This document shows positions 9,737-18,745 of a DNA stretch of 64,000 bases, in pieces. The notes under the pieces are model-generated. The model was not told the DNA's origin, searched no databases, and was given only the letters and a program-made list of their open reading frames with translations. Source of the stretch: Bacteroidales bacterium (lineage in GTDB: Bacteria > Bacteroidota > Bacteroidia > Bacteroidales > UBA932); assembly GCA_015060385.1 (NCBI GenBank), contig SUYO01000002.1:62001-126000 (forward strand). Reading direction: 5' to 3'. The position numbers and the translations under genes are program-made. How positions within the stretch are numbered: position 1 is the stretch's first letter; every line of letters starts with the position of its first letter.

Positions 9737-9777
9737 CCGCATGCCTGAACAGGACTGATGTTAGTTTCTTTACTGAT

Positions 9778-10341
9778 ATGGGAATAGCGGAACTGATAAT
9801 CATAGCCGTGGGGCTTTCTATGGACGCATTTGCAGTTTCCATATGCAAGGGTCTCTCTGTCCAGAAGGTCCGCCCGGGCCATCTTGCGGTAACTGCCCTA
9901 TGGTTTGGTGGCTTTCAGGCTCTAATGCCTGTCATAGGATACTTCCTAGGAGTAAGCTTTACGGATTTCGTGAGCTCGATAGATCATTGGATAGCGTTTA
10001 TCCTCCTTGGCATCATAGGAGGAAACATGATAAAGGATTCCTCCCACAGGGATGAGGACCTTAAGGTCGACCCCGATTTCTCTGTCAGGACGATGTTTGC
10101 AATGGCTGTGGCAACCAGCATAGATGCTCTTGCAGTAGGTGTCTCCTTTGCCTTCTTGAAGGTAAATATATGGGAATCTGTTCTGATTATAGGTGTGATT
10201 ACCGCGCTTTTTTCTGCAGCCGGAGTTCTCATCGGCAACTTCTTCGGCGCCCGATGGAAATCCAAGGCTGAATTCGCAGGTGGCTTCATCCTTATTGCCA
10301 TGGGTCTCAAGATCCTCTTGGAGCACACGCTTGGTGCATAG
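9778..10341 (+). CDS. mntP: Manganese efflux pump MntP family protein
   Basis: [13 protein letters not shown] and [13 protein letters not shown] duplicated acidic motifs. Confidence 0.9.
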   Translation: MGIAELIIIAVGLSMDAFAVSICKGLSVQKVRPGHLAVTALWFGGFQALMPVIGYFLGVSFTDFVSSIDHWIAFILLGIIGGNMIKDSSHRDEDLKVDPDFSVRTMFAMAVATSIDALAVGVSFAFLKVNIWESVLIIGVITALFSAAGVLIGNFFGARWKSKAEFAGGFILIAMGLKILLEHTLGA

Positions 10342-10360
10342 CCAGTTTTATGAAACCATA

Positions 10361-10402
10361 GTTCCCGGCCACATTTCCATATTGATTTGTGACCGGGAAC
10401 TG
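10361..10402. repeat. REP-like palindrome, probably also a bidirectional terminator
   Basis: AGTTCCCGGCCACA-tttccatattgatt-TGTGACCGGGAACT, between convergent mntP and the DUF3810 gene. Confidence 0.7.
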
Positions 10403-10405
10403 CTT

Positions 10406-11491
10406 TTAGATATCCCCAGCCACGTTTGACAGTGTTTTTGTTGCCAGGGTTTTGATTGTTTCTTTTTGTACTGAGTACTCTGTTGCAATTATCAGATCGA
10501 TCACCTGCATGTAGTTTTTGGTTCCGCTGCTGATCTTGTTCCCCTTAAGCATGGCGTCATACATTCTGCTTTGTATTTCCCCGAGAGTCTTGCTGTATCT
10601 TGCTTTCCAGTAATTCTGCTGGTCAATCAGCTGTTGCAGGATTTCAGGTCTGATCTGTCGCTGATATTCCTTATATTCGTCCTCGGACAATATCCTGGAG
10701 GCATTTGAAAGTACATATGGAAGCAAAGAGTAATAGCCACTGTACCTTACTTCAGGTATATTAGAATGTCTGCAGATCTGATAGGCCCAGAAGTTAGCCT
10801 CATCTTCATTGCTGACCCCAAGAAGATGAGACAATTCATGTGCATAGCTGAACGCTTTCTGTCCCGGCAGGACATCTTCGTTGACCTGTATCTCACTGAA
10901 AAAGGGACCGATATATCCTACTACGCCAACCGCTGAATACAGACGGTTGAATATCAGGTTCTTTGGGTTTTGCCATGACTTCGGTTCCGATAGGCCGTAT
11001 TGAGCCGGTACTTTCTCGTATCTCTCCTTTATATCTGCAGCAAAGTCGTCATATTCCAGGTTTTCAGGCATCTCTACATAAGAACCGTTCAGATTGTCAG
11101 CATAATCTTGCAGAAACTTTTCGAATATGTCTTCTTCAAACTGCTGCCGTTCTATTTTACCCCTTGAATAGATGCTCTCCCTGAAGTAGTTCATACCCCA
11201 TCCGAGGTAGAACCAGATGATTGCCCAGATTATGATCTCAGCAATAATAAATATGGTCTTCAGCCTTTTCTGAATGATACCTCTTATGGCAAGAACTATA
11301 ATGATGATTCCAGTTCCGACAACCAGCATTTCTTCCATAGAGAACGGAATCCGGGAGACAGCAAAAGATAATGCACATGAAACCAGTGGATAAATTGTGA
11401 CCGCATACCATTCACCGACAGCCGCATTTGTTCTTGCTGCAATAATGAAAGCTGCAAGAATCAACAGTGTCATGTATCTGGTCATCTTCAT
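10406..11491 (-). CDS. DUF3810-like membrane protein with zinc-binding HELxH motif
   Basis: TM-rich N-terminus, FSYAHELSHLLGVSNEDEANFWAY. Confidence 0.75.
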   Translation of the reverse strand: MKMTRYMTLLILAAFIIAARTNAAVGEWYAVTIYPLVSCALSFAVSRIPFSMEEMLVVGTGIIIIVLAIRGIIQKRLKTIFIIAEIIIWAIIWFYLGWGMNYFRESIYSRGKIERQQFEEDIFEKFLQDYADNLNGSYVEMPENLEYDDFAADIKERYEKVPAQYGLSEPKSWQNPKNLIFNRLYSAVGVVGYIGPFFSEIQVNEDVLPGQKAFSYAHELSHLLGVSNEDEANFWAYQICRHSNIPEVRYSGYYSLLPYVLSNASRILSEDEYKEYQRQIRPEILQQLIDQQNYWKARYSKTLGEIQSRMYDAMLKGNKISSGTKNYMQVIDLIIATEYSVQKETIKTLATKTLSNVAGDI

Positions 11492-11540
11492 TACACAAAG
11501 ATAGCAAATTATTATTTCGCGGCATCCATAATCCGTTTTT

Positions 11541-11625
11541 CGGCTACAAATACCCTGTGAAATGTGGCTGCAAGGGTAAAATCAAGTGCCCCGGCCACGA
11601 TAAGAGCCTATAGCGTGGCTGGGAG
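11541..11625. repeat. Two REP-like units upstream of the RAYT gene
   Basis: CGGCTACAAATACCCTGTGAAATGTGGCTG (11541) and CCCCGGCCACGATAAGAGCCTATAGCGTGGCTGGGAG (11589); highly similar to 12743-12827. Confidence 0.75.
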
Positions 11626-11797
11626 CAGATTGATTTGTGCTTTTCATTAAAAGCTGCTATATTTGATACATATAAAAGGTGAGCATCTGACGGATATGTA
11701 TCGTTGCTTGGTCTGCAGGTCGTTCTGACCGGGGTGTCTGTAAATCCCTGTTCGCATGAGTCACCATATGCTGTGTCATTTTAATTATTGTTTACTT

Positions 11798-12739
11798 ATG
11801 CAGACCGAAAATTCAGGAAAACTGTTCTATGACAAAGAGAAGCTTTGTTTATACAACTTCAGTACGGTACAAGACTACTGGCATCTATGTACGCCAGTTA
11901 TGAATGTTCCTATCATCTTTACCTGCCGTGAAGATTTCGAATACGGAATGTGTCTGATGGCGATGTGTGTACATCTCTTCCAGGATATTTCAGTATATAC
12001 ATTTGTCTTGATGAATACGCATATTCATGTGATCCTTTCTGGAGATGAAAACAGATGCAGGGAGTTTTTTGAGATGTTTTCCCGTAAACTAAGGCGCTAT
12101 CTGTCGGAATGTGGCAGAAGTATTGACATGAGCGGATTCGTCCCTCGGCTGATTCCGATAAAAGATCTTCAGATGTTACGTAACGAGATTATTTACGTCA
12201 ATCGTAACGGGTATGTAGCGAACAGCAACTATTCTCCATATTCATATCCATGGGGTGCCGGGATGTACATCTTCAATCCTCTTGCAGAAAAGCTGCCTTA
12301 TATGAATTTTGAAAGACTGACTGTCCGCAAACGACGTGAGATATGCAGGACAAAAGTCATTGATGTCTGTCATGGTATGAAAGTCCATGAGAATATTATT
12401 CTTCCAACCTCTTTCTGCAAAATAAGGGAAGCCGAAAACATGTTTCGTGATGCAGCGCACTATTTCTCCTCGTTAACCAGAAATCATGAGGCATTCAGCG
12501 AAATTGCTAAAAGGATAGGTGACACATCGTTTCTACCAGACAGTGAAATGTATCAGGCAGTTGCGTCAATCTGCAACAAGAAATACGGAATAAGGAAGCC
12601 ATCGCTTCTGACTCCTGCAGCCAAGATGGAAACAGCCAGGATGATGCATTATGAATATCATGCAAGTAACCGGCAGATTCGCAGCATACTGAATATGGAT
12701 ATGGCTGCCATAGATGAAATGTTTCCTAGCTCTCAGTAG
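11798..12739 (+). mobile_element. REP-associated tyrosine transposase (RAYT)-like Y1 transposase gene
   Basis: HUH motif in FVLMNTHIHVILSG; YVNRNGYVANSNYSPYSYPWGAG resembles the conserved RAYT 'Y(I/V)xxNPxxAG...YPWSS' block; flanked by REP palindromes. Confidence 0.8.
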
Positions 12740-12741
12740 AT

Positions 12742-12878
12742 CCGGGCACAAATAGCCTGTGAAATGTGGCTGGAAGGGTAAAACCAGACGCTCCGGCCAC
12801 AAAATCATGGGCAAACGTGGCTGGGAGGGTCATAATAGGGTCTCTAGCCACATTTCAGTCGTTATTTGTGACCGGGAG
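12742..12878. repeat. Three REP-like units downstream of the RAYT gene
   Basis: CCGGGCACAAATAGCCTGTGAAATGTGGCTGG, CTCCGGCCACAAAATCATGGGCAAACGTGGCTGGGAG, CTCTAGCCACATTTCAGTCGTTATTTGTGACCGGGAG; CGG(G/C)CAC-type heads at 12743, 12794, 12845. Confidence 0.8.
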
Positions 12879-12906
12879 TTGGTCGGACTGTTCAGATCAT
12901 ATGGGG

Positions 12907-14202
12907 TCAGAGGAAGCGTCGGGTGCAGAGGAGGATATTACCGCGCAGGTCGGATTTCAGGCCGAAGATATGGGCGTCGTCTCCTGAGGTGATGCCCAGC
13001 TTCTTTCTCAGGGTGTCTGTGTCCATCGGGATGTTGCGTGCTGTTACCTCGGCTTTTGGGAAGTCCTTTCCGGCGGCCTTCATTGTCCTCTTGTCCAGGG
13101 GCTCGCATCTCAGAATCCTGTATACTTTTCCAAGGCCTCTCAGACGTGCAATCTGCTCATCGCTCTCAAGGAGATAATAGTGGGTGGACTTTCCGAGTTT
13201 TGCGATTTCCATACGGACGCTTACAAGATTGAAGGCACCGGCTTTCATGAGGGCCTTGCCAGGCTCGAAAAGGTATAAGGTCTTGCCCGGGTGATCCCCG
13301 CTGACTGTGTCCTCGCAGTGACATGTGGCCATGTTAACGTTGTCAGAGACGTTCTTCTCCTCCGAAGGAAGGAAAGTGAAGACAGACTGCTGCGAAGCAG
13401 GAAAGTCGGTCGGAAGCTCTATTGCATGGACGGAGTACTCTTCCTTCCATTCGCGGTCCATCCATATCAGGAGCTCCTTGCATTCGCCTCCGTAAGCGAC
13501 TACATGGACTTCACGACAGGTCTCTCCAAGACGGCTGCATACCATAGAAATATCAGCCATAGGGGAGAGCTTGATCAGTATATGACGGGAAACCGTGAAG
13601 ATTTCGTCCTTGAGGTTGAGGACGTCCGGAGCACATTCTTCTATGAGGAAGACCTTCTTTCCGCCTTCGCCTCGGCGTGCAGGATCCATGTAGACGACAT
13701 CCGGGCTGAATGATCCCAGTATTGAAGAAGGAGATGCTTCTGATGTTTCAGGAACAGGATCAGAGCTTACTGCATGGTTGCTTACTTCTATGTTGCAGGC
13801 GCCTAAAGCCTTGAAGTTATGACTTGCTGCCTTGCAAAGACCTGGCTGCATCTCGTTATAAAGTACCTTTCCCGCTCTTCTGGAGAAGAACCACGAGTCG
13901 ACGCCAAGACCTCCGGTCAGGTCGGCTATCTTCCAGCCTTCTGCAGAGGCTATCCTTTCTGCAAGCGCTGACTTGTACGATGCGGTTGCAGAACTGCTGC
14001 ATTGTTCGGCTGAAAGCTTTGCAGGAAAGATAAGTGAAGTATTGTCATACCATTCCTGAACCTTGCCCTTGAGCTTCCTGCGGCTTTCTATGCATGCGAC
14101 TGCCAGGTCCATATCTATATGAGGCCACCTGCCTCTTGACAGAAGCAGTCTGGAAGTGTCATCTTCGAGGTGCTCGGATACGAATTGAGTCAGCATTTCC
14201 AT
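12907..14202 (-). CDS. Class I SAM-dependent methyltransferase (THUMP-like domain family)
   Basis: IADLTGGLGVDSWFFSRRAGKVLYNEMQ, DVVYMDPARR; start placed after the TATCTTTG box (ORF track start 14220). Confidence 0.8.
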   Translation of the reverse strand: MEMLTQFVSEHLEDDTSRLLLSRGRWPHIDMDLAVACIESRRKLKGKVQEWYDNTSLIFPAKLSAEQCSSSATASYKSALAERIASAEGWKIADLTGGLGVDSWFFSRRAGKVLYNEMQPGLCKAASHNFKALGACNIEVSNHAVSSDPVPETSEASPSSILGSFSPDVVYMDPARRGEGGKKVFLIEECAPDVLNLKDEIFTVSRHILIKLSPMADISMVCSRLGETCREVHVVAYGGECKELLIWMDREWKEEYSVHAIELPTDFPASQQSVFTFLPSEEKNVSDNVNMATCHCEDTVSGDHPGKTLYLFEPGKALMKAGAFNLVSVRMEIAKLGKSTHYYLLESDEQIARLRGLGKVYRILRCEPLDKRTMKAAGKDFPKAEVTARNIPMDTDTLRKKLGITSGDDAHIFGLKSDLRGNILLCTRRFL

Positions 14203-14291
14203 GTTTGTCCGTTTCTGCAAAGATACGTAATATTTTCTGTATTGGCTTGGACCTTGCTATACCGGATCCGTAAATATTGATTTTTAGTAAG

Positions 14292-15374
14292 ATGAAACGG
14301 ATTTTAGTTTTGATTGCAATGGCGGTCTCAGTATCGCTGTATGCAGAAAAGGCAAACGCATGTACGGGAATCGCTCTGAAAGCCCTTGACGGCAGCAGGG
14401 TAGTGGCAAGAACTGTGGAGTGGGCTGCCACACCGATGCAGTGCGGATATGTAGTAGCTCCAAGAGGACATGCCCACAGGTCCTATACCCCTACAGGTGA
14501 TAACGGTCTTGAGTACACCTCTGTCTACGGATACGTAGGTATCTATACCGAATATGAGCCATTTGTCGTGGAAGGTGTAAATGAAGCCGGCTTGTCTGCC
14601 GGACTGTTCTTCTTTCCTCAATATGGAGAATATGCCCCTTACAACCCTGCAGACAATGACAAGACCCTGTGTGACATGCAGTTCGTGTCCTGGGTCCTGT
14701 CGCAGTTCTCTACTATCGATCAGGTAAAGCAGGGCCTTTCAAAGATCGACCTTGTGACCTTGAACCATAAGATCGGTGCCGTGCATTGGAGGATAACTGA
14801 ACCAAACGGAAGGATGGTGGTGCTTGAGGTCGTCGCCGGTGTCCCTCATTTTTATGAGAACAACTTAGGCGTACTGACGAATGCTCCGGGATTCCAATGG
14901 CATATGACGAACCTTAACAACTATGTGAATCTTGAACCGGGTTCTGCTCCTGACAATGACATCACTAAGGGAATCACTCTCAAGTCCCTCGGACATGGCA
15001 GCGGAATGCTCGGACTGCCGGGAGACTTCACTCCTCCTTCAAGATTTGTCCGTGCCACATTCTTCCAGACTACATCCCCTGAATGGGCCACGGGATTCGA
15101 TACTGTAGTGCAGGCCTTCCATATCCTGAACAACTTCGACATCCCTATCGGAAGTCAGCATGTCAAGTCCGAGATCCCTAAGGGAATGCCTAGTGCGACC
15201 CAGTTCACTTCTGCAACAGACCTGAAGGCAATGAAGCTGTATTACAGAACCGCATGGAACAGCAATATCAGATGTATAGACCTTATGGATATCGACTTCC
15301 ATAAGATCAGGTATCAGTCACATCCTCTTGATAATACACAGGTACAGCCTGTAGAGGTCGTGAAGGTAAGATAG
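14292..15374 (+). CDS. Linear amide C-N hydrolase, choloylglycine (bile salt)/penicillin V acylase family, secreted
   Basis: Signal peptide followed by CTGIALKALDGSRVVARTVEW (Ntn nucleophile Cys); conserved NAPGFQWHMTNLNNYVNL. Confidence 0.88.
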   Translation: MKRILVLIAMAVSVSLYAEKANACTGIALKALDGSRVVARTVEWAATPMQCGYVVAPRGHAHRSYTPTGDNGLEYTSVYGYVGIYTEYEPFVVEGVNEAGLSAGLFFFPQYGEYAPYNPADNDKTLCDMQFVSWVLSQFSTIDQVKQGLSKIDLVTLNHKIGAVHWRITEPNGRMVVLEVVAGVPHFYENNLGVLTNAPGFQWHMTNLNNYVNLEPGSAPDNDITKGITLKSLGHGSGMLGLPGDFTPPSRFVRATFFQTTSPEWATGFDTVVQAFHILNNFDIPIGSQHVKSEIPKGMPSATQFTSATDLKAMKLYYRTAWNSNIRCIDLMDIDFHKIRYQSHPLDNTQVQPVEVVKVR

Positions 15375-15443
15375 CGCTTCCGTCCTTTGCGGTGGCAAGG
15401 CCGACCACACGTAGAGGCTCATCATATTTCACCTTTATTCCCG

Positions 15444-15478
15444 TTCGCCGGAAACCTGATGGCTCAGGCTCCGGCGAA
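15444..15478 (+). terminator. Intrinsic terminator-like hairpin
   Basis: TTCGCCGGA aaCCTGAtggcTCAGGc TCCGGCGAA downstream of the acylase gene. Confidence 0.6.
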
Positions 15479-15516
15479 ATTTCGTATATTCGCAGCCGTA
15501 AAACAGATTACTGCAT

Positions 15517-17019
15517 ATGAAGAAACTTCGAGTTCCGAATACTTATGTGATAATTTTCACTGTAATCGCAATCTGCGCCCTCTCCACCTGGTTCGTCCCG
15601 GGAGGAAATCCTCAGACCTGGCAGGTCCTGTCGGCCCTTTATGAGGGTTTCAGCCAGCAGGCCGGCATCATAGCCTTTGTCCTCATCATAGGAGGAGCAT
15701 TCTGGCTGGTGAACAGTACGAAGGCTGTGGATGAAGGTATAATGGCGTTCATATCAAAGGTAAGGAAACTTGAGCGGTATTCTCTCGTACGGAAGGCTGG
15801 TGTCGGAAACATAGTCATTGTACTTGTAATGTTGCTATTCGGCGTTTTCGGGGCGGTTTTCGGGATGAGTGAGGAAACGATAGCATTTGTGGCTGTAGTC
15901 ATACCTTTGGCCAGGTCTCTGGGGTATGACGAGATCGTTGGAGTCTGCATGGTCTATGTTGCTGCACATGTCGGTTTTGCAGGAGCCATGCTCAATCCGT
16001 TCACAATCGGTATCGCTCAGGACATGTCCGGACTTCCTCTCTTCTCCGGCATCGAGTACAGAGTGTTCTGCTGGGTGGTGCTCATGGCGATTACAATCGC
16101 GTCCGTACTCATGTATGCATCTCGAATCAGAAAGAAAGCAGACGGTCCGGATCTGGCCGGACAGACGGAGGATATGCCACGGAGTGCGGATCAGATGCCT
16201 AAAGGCAGAGCCTGGATATGCATTGGACTGCTTACTGTCGTGACCCTGCTCTTTGCGGTCTTTTATGCCTCAGACTGCAGCATAAAGCTCGGTCAGTCCG
16301 TGTACGATGCTCCATGGCTTCTGTGGGTGGTGGAAGTGTTGTTTGTAGGTTTTTCCATCTTGTCGCTCAGAAGTTCAGTGAGGATGTACATACTGAATCT
16401 CCTTATGTTCACGATAGTTTATCTGGTTGTGGGAGTAATGGGATACGGATGGTATCTTCCTGAAATATGCGCCCTGTTCATGGCCCTGGGAATCGCTTCC
16501 GGTTTTTGTGCCGGCTATTCTGCTGACAATATTTCAAAGGAGTTCATCGCCGGAGCCAAGGACATATTCTCGGCAGCTCTAGTAATAGGTTTTGCTGCCG
16601 GTATCATAGTCATTCTTGAAAACGGTCAGGTGATCGATACGATGCTTGCGTCATTGGCTTCAGCTCTTGAAGGAGCCGGCAGGGCAGGGGCTTTGGGCTC
16701 GATGTATGGAATCCAGACCTTCATAAATCTCTTCATTCCTTCCGCTTCAGCCAAGGCTGCTGTCACCATGCCGATAATGGCCCCTTTCTCTGACATGATC
16801 GGAGTATCCCGTCAGGCTACAGTGCTTGCATTCCAGTTCGGTGACGGATTCACTAATATGATCACTCCATGCTCCGGAGTGCTGATGGCTGTCCTCTCTG
16901 TTGCAAGGATACCTTATGAAAAATGGTTCAAATGGATCTGGAAGTTCATGATCATCCTTATAGTGACTGGTTTCCTTCTCCTTCTTCCGACCTTATGGCT
17001 TGATCTTCCTGGTTTCTGA
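15517..17019 (+). CDS. YfcC-family/basic amino acid antiporter-like membrane transporter
   Basis: MKKLRVPNTYVIIFTVIAICALSTWFVPGG and FINLFIPSASAKAAVTMPIMAPFSDMIGVSRQATVLAFQFGDGFTNMITP. Confidence 0.85.
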   Translation: MKKLRVPNTYVIIFTVIAICALSTWFVPGGNPQTWQVLSALYEGFSQQAGIIAFVLIIGGAFWLVNSTKAVDEGIMAFISKVRKLERYSLVRKAGVGNIVIVLVMLLFGVFGAVFGMSEETIAFVAVVIPLARSLGYDEIVGVCMVYVAAHVGFAGAMLNPFTIGIAQDMSGLPLFSGIEYRVFCWVVLMAITIASVLMYASRIRKKADGPDLAGQTEDMPRSADQMPKGRAWICIGLLTVVTLLFAVFYASDCSIKLGQSVYDAPWLLWVVEVLFVGFSILSLRSSVRMYILNLLMFTIVYLVVGVMGYGWYLPEICALFMALGIASGFCAGYSADNISKEFIAGAKDIFSAALVIGFAAGIIVILENGQVIDTMLASLASALEGAGRAGALGSMYGIQTFINLFIPSASAKAAVTMPIMAPFSDMIGVSRQATVLAFQFGDGFTNMITPCSGVLMAVLSVARIPYEKWFKWIWKFMIILIVTGFLLLLPTLWLDLPGF

Positions 17020-17044
17020 TCCGTTCATCTTGTATGTTGCAGAC

Positions 17045-17076
17045 AAAAGCCGCTACCTTCACAGGCAGCGGCTTTT
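17045..17076 (+). terminator. Intrinsic terminator
   Basis: AAAAGCCGCT accttcacaggc AGCGGCTTTT. Confidence 0.85.
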
Positions 17077-17212
17077 ACGTGTACTTTTAAACTTAGATTT
17101 AGGTTTCAATCAGTAGATCTTTTCTGCTAACATTGTTGTTACTTCAGTCTTTATCTTTCTGTTTTCATCCTACATCTGCAAAGTTACTGCTAATGGCTCT
17201 TTATTTGAATTA

Positions 17213-17322
17213 ATTGTGATATACGGGGCGAAAATGTGATTTTAAAGCTATTTTTGTGACGAAAATCAAATATTTGTGACTAAAAAATATATTTTGTAAT
17301 TTTGTCACACCTAAATTGTGAC
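17213..17322 (+). promoter_or_regulatory. 20-bp phased direct-repeat operator array and promoter of the LytTR gene
   Basis: ATTGTGAT 17213, AATGTGAT 17233, TTTGTGAC 17253, TTTGTGAC 17273, TTTGTAAT 17293, ATTGTGAC 17315; TAATTTTG -7 box at 17297-17304. Confidence 0.7.
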
Positions 17323-17329
17323 TAATATT

Positions 17330-18127
17330 ATGGCTCAGATAGCATCAGTATTTCGTAGGTTCATCCCTCAGTTGCTGCATATGATCGTACTTCCGATCTT
17401 CTTTTTCGCTTTCATCCTTCTTTATCGTCCCTTCGGTATTGTAGACTATCTTGGAAGTGAATGGTTCGGAGTCCACCTGACAATAATCTCCTGCATAGTA
17501 ATGCTCTGCATTGCAGTCGCACGAAGCGCATACTATTTCATACCTATGAACATCAACTATACCATATATATATTCTGGTGTCTTGGTGAAATGATCTTCA
17601 CTTCCTTCTTTGTCGCACTCTACATCTGGCTCGTGCTTGGCAAGGATATGCCTTATTTCGAATATCTGGCTACCTCCTTTCAGTATATATCGATGTCCCT
17701 TGTATTTCCTTATCTCATTCTTGCACTTGCTGTCAGGACCCATGATTATCATGAAAAGTCAGTCAATCAGGGTACTCACAATATCCAGAAGATGAGATTC
17801 TATGACCATCTCCATAATCTTAAGATCGTGCTTTCTCCTGATACGATCCTTTATATATCTGCCGAGGAAAATTATGTCAACATTTATTATTCAGAAGCCG
17901 GCAGAGTACGTGAGTACAACCTCAGAAGCTCGATGAAGGCTATAGATGAACTCTGTCAGGATAACGGTCTTGTGAGATGCCACAGGTCTTTCTACATTAA
18001 TCCCGTCCATGTCAAGGTCTTGCGACGGGACAGGGACGGGATAATGTATGCTGAGCTTGATGCAGATGACGTCCGTCATATTCCTGTTTCCAAGACTTAT
18101 TACGGACGTCTTTCAGATATTCTTTAG
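17330..18127 (+). CDS. Membrane-anchored LytTR-domain transcriptional regulator
   Basis: N-terminal four-helix membrane region then LytTR domain (ILYISAEENYVNIYYSEAGRVREYNLRSSMKAIDEL...LVRCHRSFYINPVHVKVLRRD). No REC domain. Confidence 0.88.
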   Translation: MAQIASVFRRFIPQLLHMIVLPIFFFAFILLYRPFGIVDYLGSEWFGVHLTIISCIVMLCIAVARSAYYFIPMNINYTIYIFWCLGEMIFTSFFVALYIWLVLGKDMPYFEYLATSFQYISMSLVFPYLILALAVRTHDYHEKSVNQGTHNIQKMRFYDHLHNLKIVLSPDTILYISAEENYVNIYYSEAGRVREYNLRSSMKAIDELCQDNGLVRCHRSFYINPVHVKVLRRDRDGIMYAELDADDVRHIPVSKTYYGRLSDIL

Positions 18128-18735
18128 AACAGACCGTATAGATGTGCGTCAATCCTGTCTGTAATCTGAGCGAAATCTTCCGGACGGTTTTCAAAGTCCA
18201 TGTCGTCTGCTTCGATTACAAGCACTTTTCCAGGATATTCTTCAATCCACTTGTCGTATCTCTCGTTAAGATTGTTGAGATACTCGATGCTTATGCTCTT
18301 TTCGTATTCCCTTCCGCGTTTCTGGATCTGCGAAACGAGGTGGGGGACTGATGACTTCAGGTAGATGAGCAGGTCCGGCTCGCTTACCATAGACATCATC
18401 AGGTTGAAAAGCTGCATATAGGTGTCGAAATCACGGTCGGAAAGGTTTCCCATTGCCTTGTTGTTGGCTACAAAGATATGTACTCCCTCAAGAATGGTCC
18501 TGTCCTGGATTATGACGTCTTCTGACTTGGAAATCTCGAGCAGATCCTGGAATCTCTGTGCAAGGAAGTATGTCTCAAGATTATATGACCATCTTTCGAT
18601 ATCCTTGTAATAGTCCTCCAGATACGGGTTATATGTCACGGACTCGTATTTCGGAGTCCACCCGTAATGCTGAGCGAGCATTCTTGTAAGCGTCGTCTTT
18701 CCGCAACCTATATTTCCGGCTATTCCTATATGCAT
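18124..18735 (-). CDS. Deoxynucleoside kinase
   Basis: GIAGNIGCGKTTLTRML P-loop; QDRTILEGVHIF. Confidence 0.9.
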   Translation of the reverse strand: MHIGIAGNIGCGKTTLTRMLAQHYGWTPKYESVTYNPYLEDYYKDIERWSYNLETYFLAQRFQDLLEISKSEDVIIQDRTILEGVHIFVANNKAMGNLSDRDFDTYMQLFNLMMSMVSEPDLLIYLKSSVPHLVSQIQKRGREYEKSISIEYLNNLNERYDKWIEEYPGKVLVIEADDMDFENRPEDFAQITDRIDAHLYGLF

Positions 18736-18745
18736 AAATACTGGT

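Noticed and set aside
9737-9777. yybP-ykoY manganese riboswitch upstream of mntP
   Set aside because: Only about 40 nt between genes and no riboswitch-like conserved stems seen.
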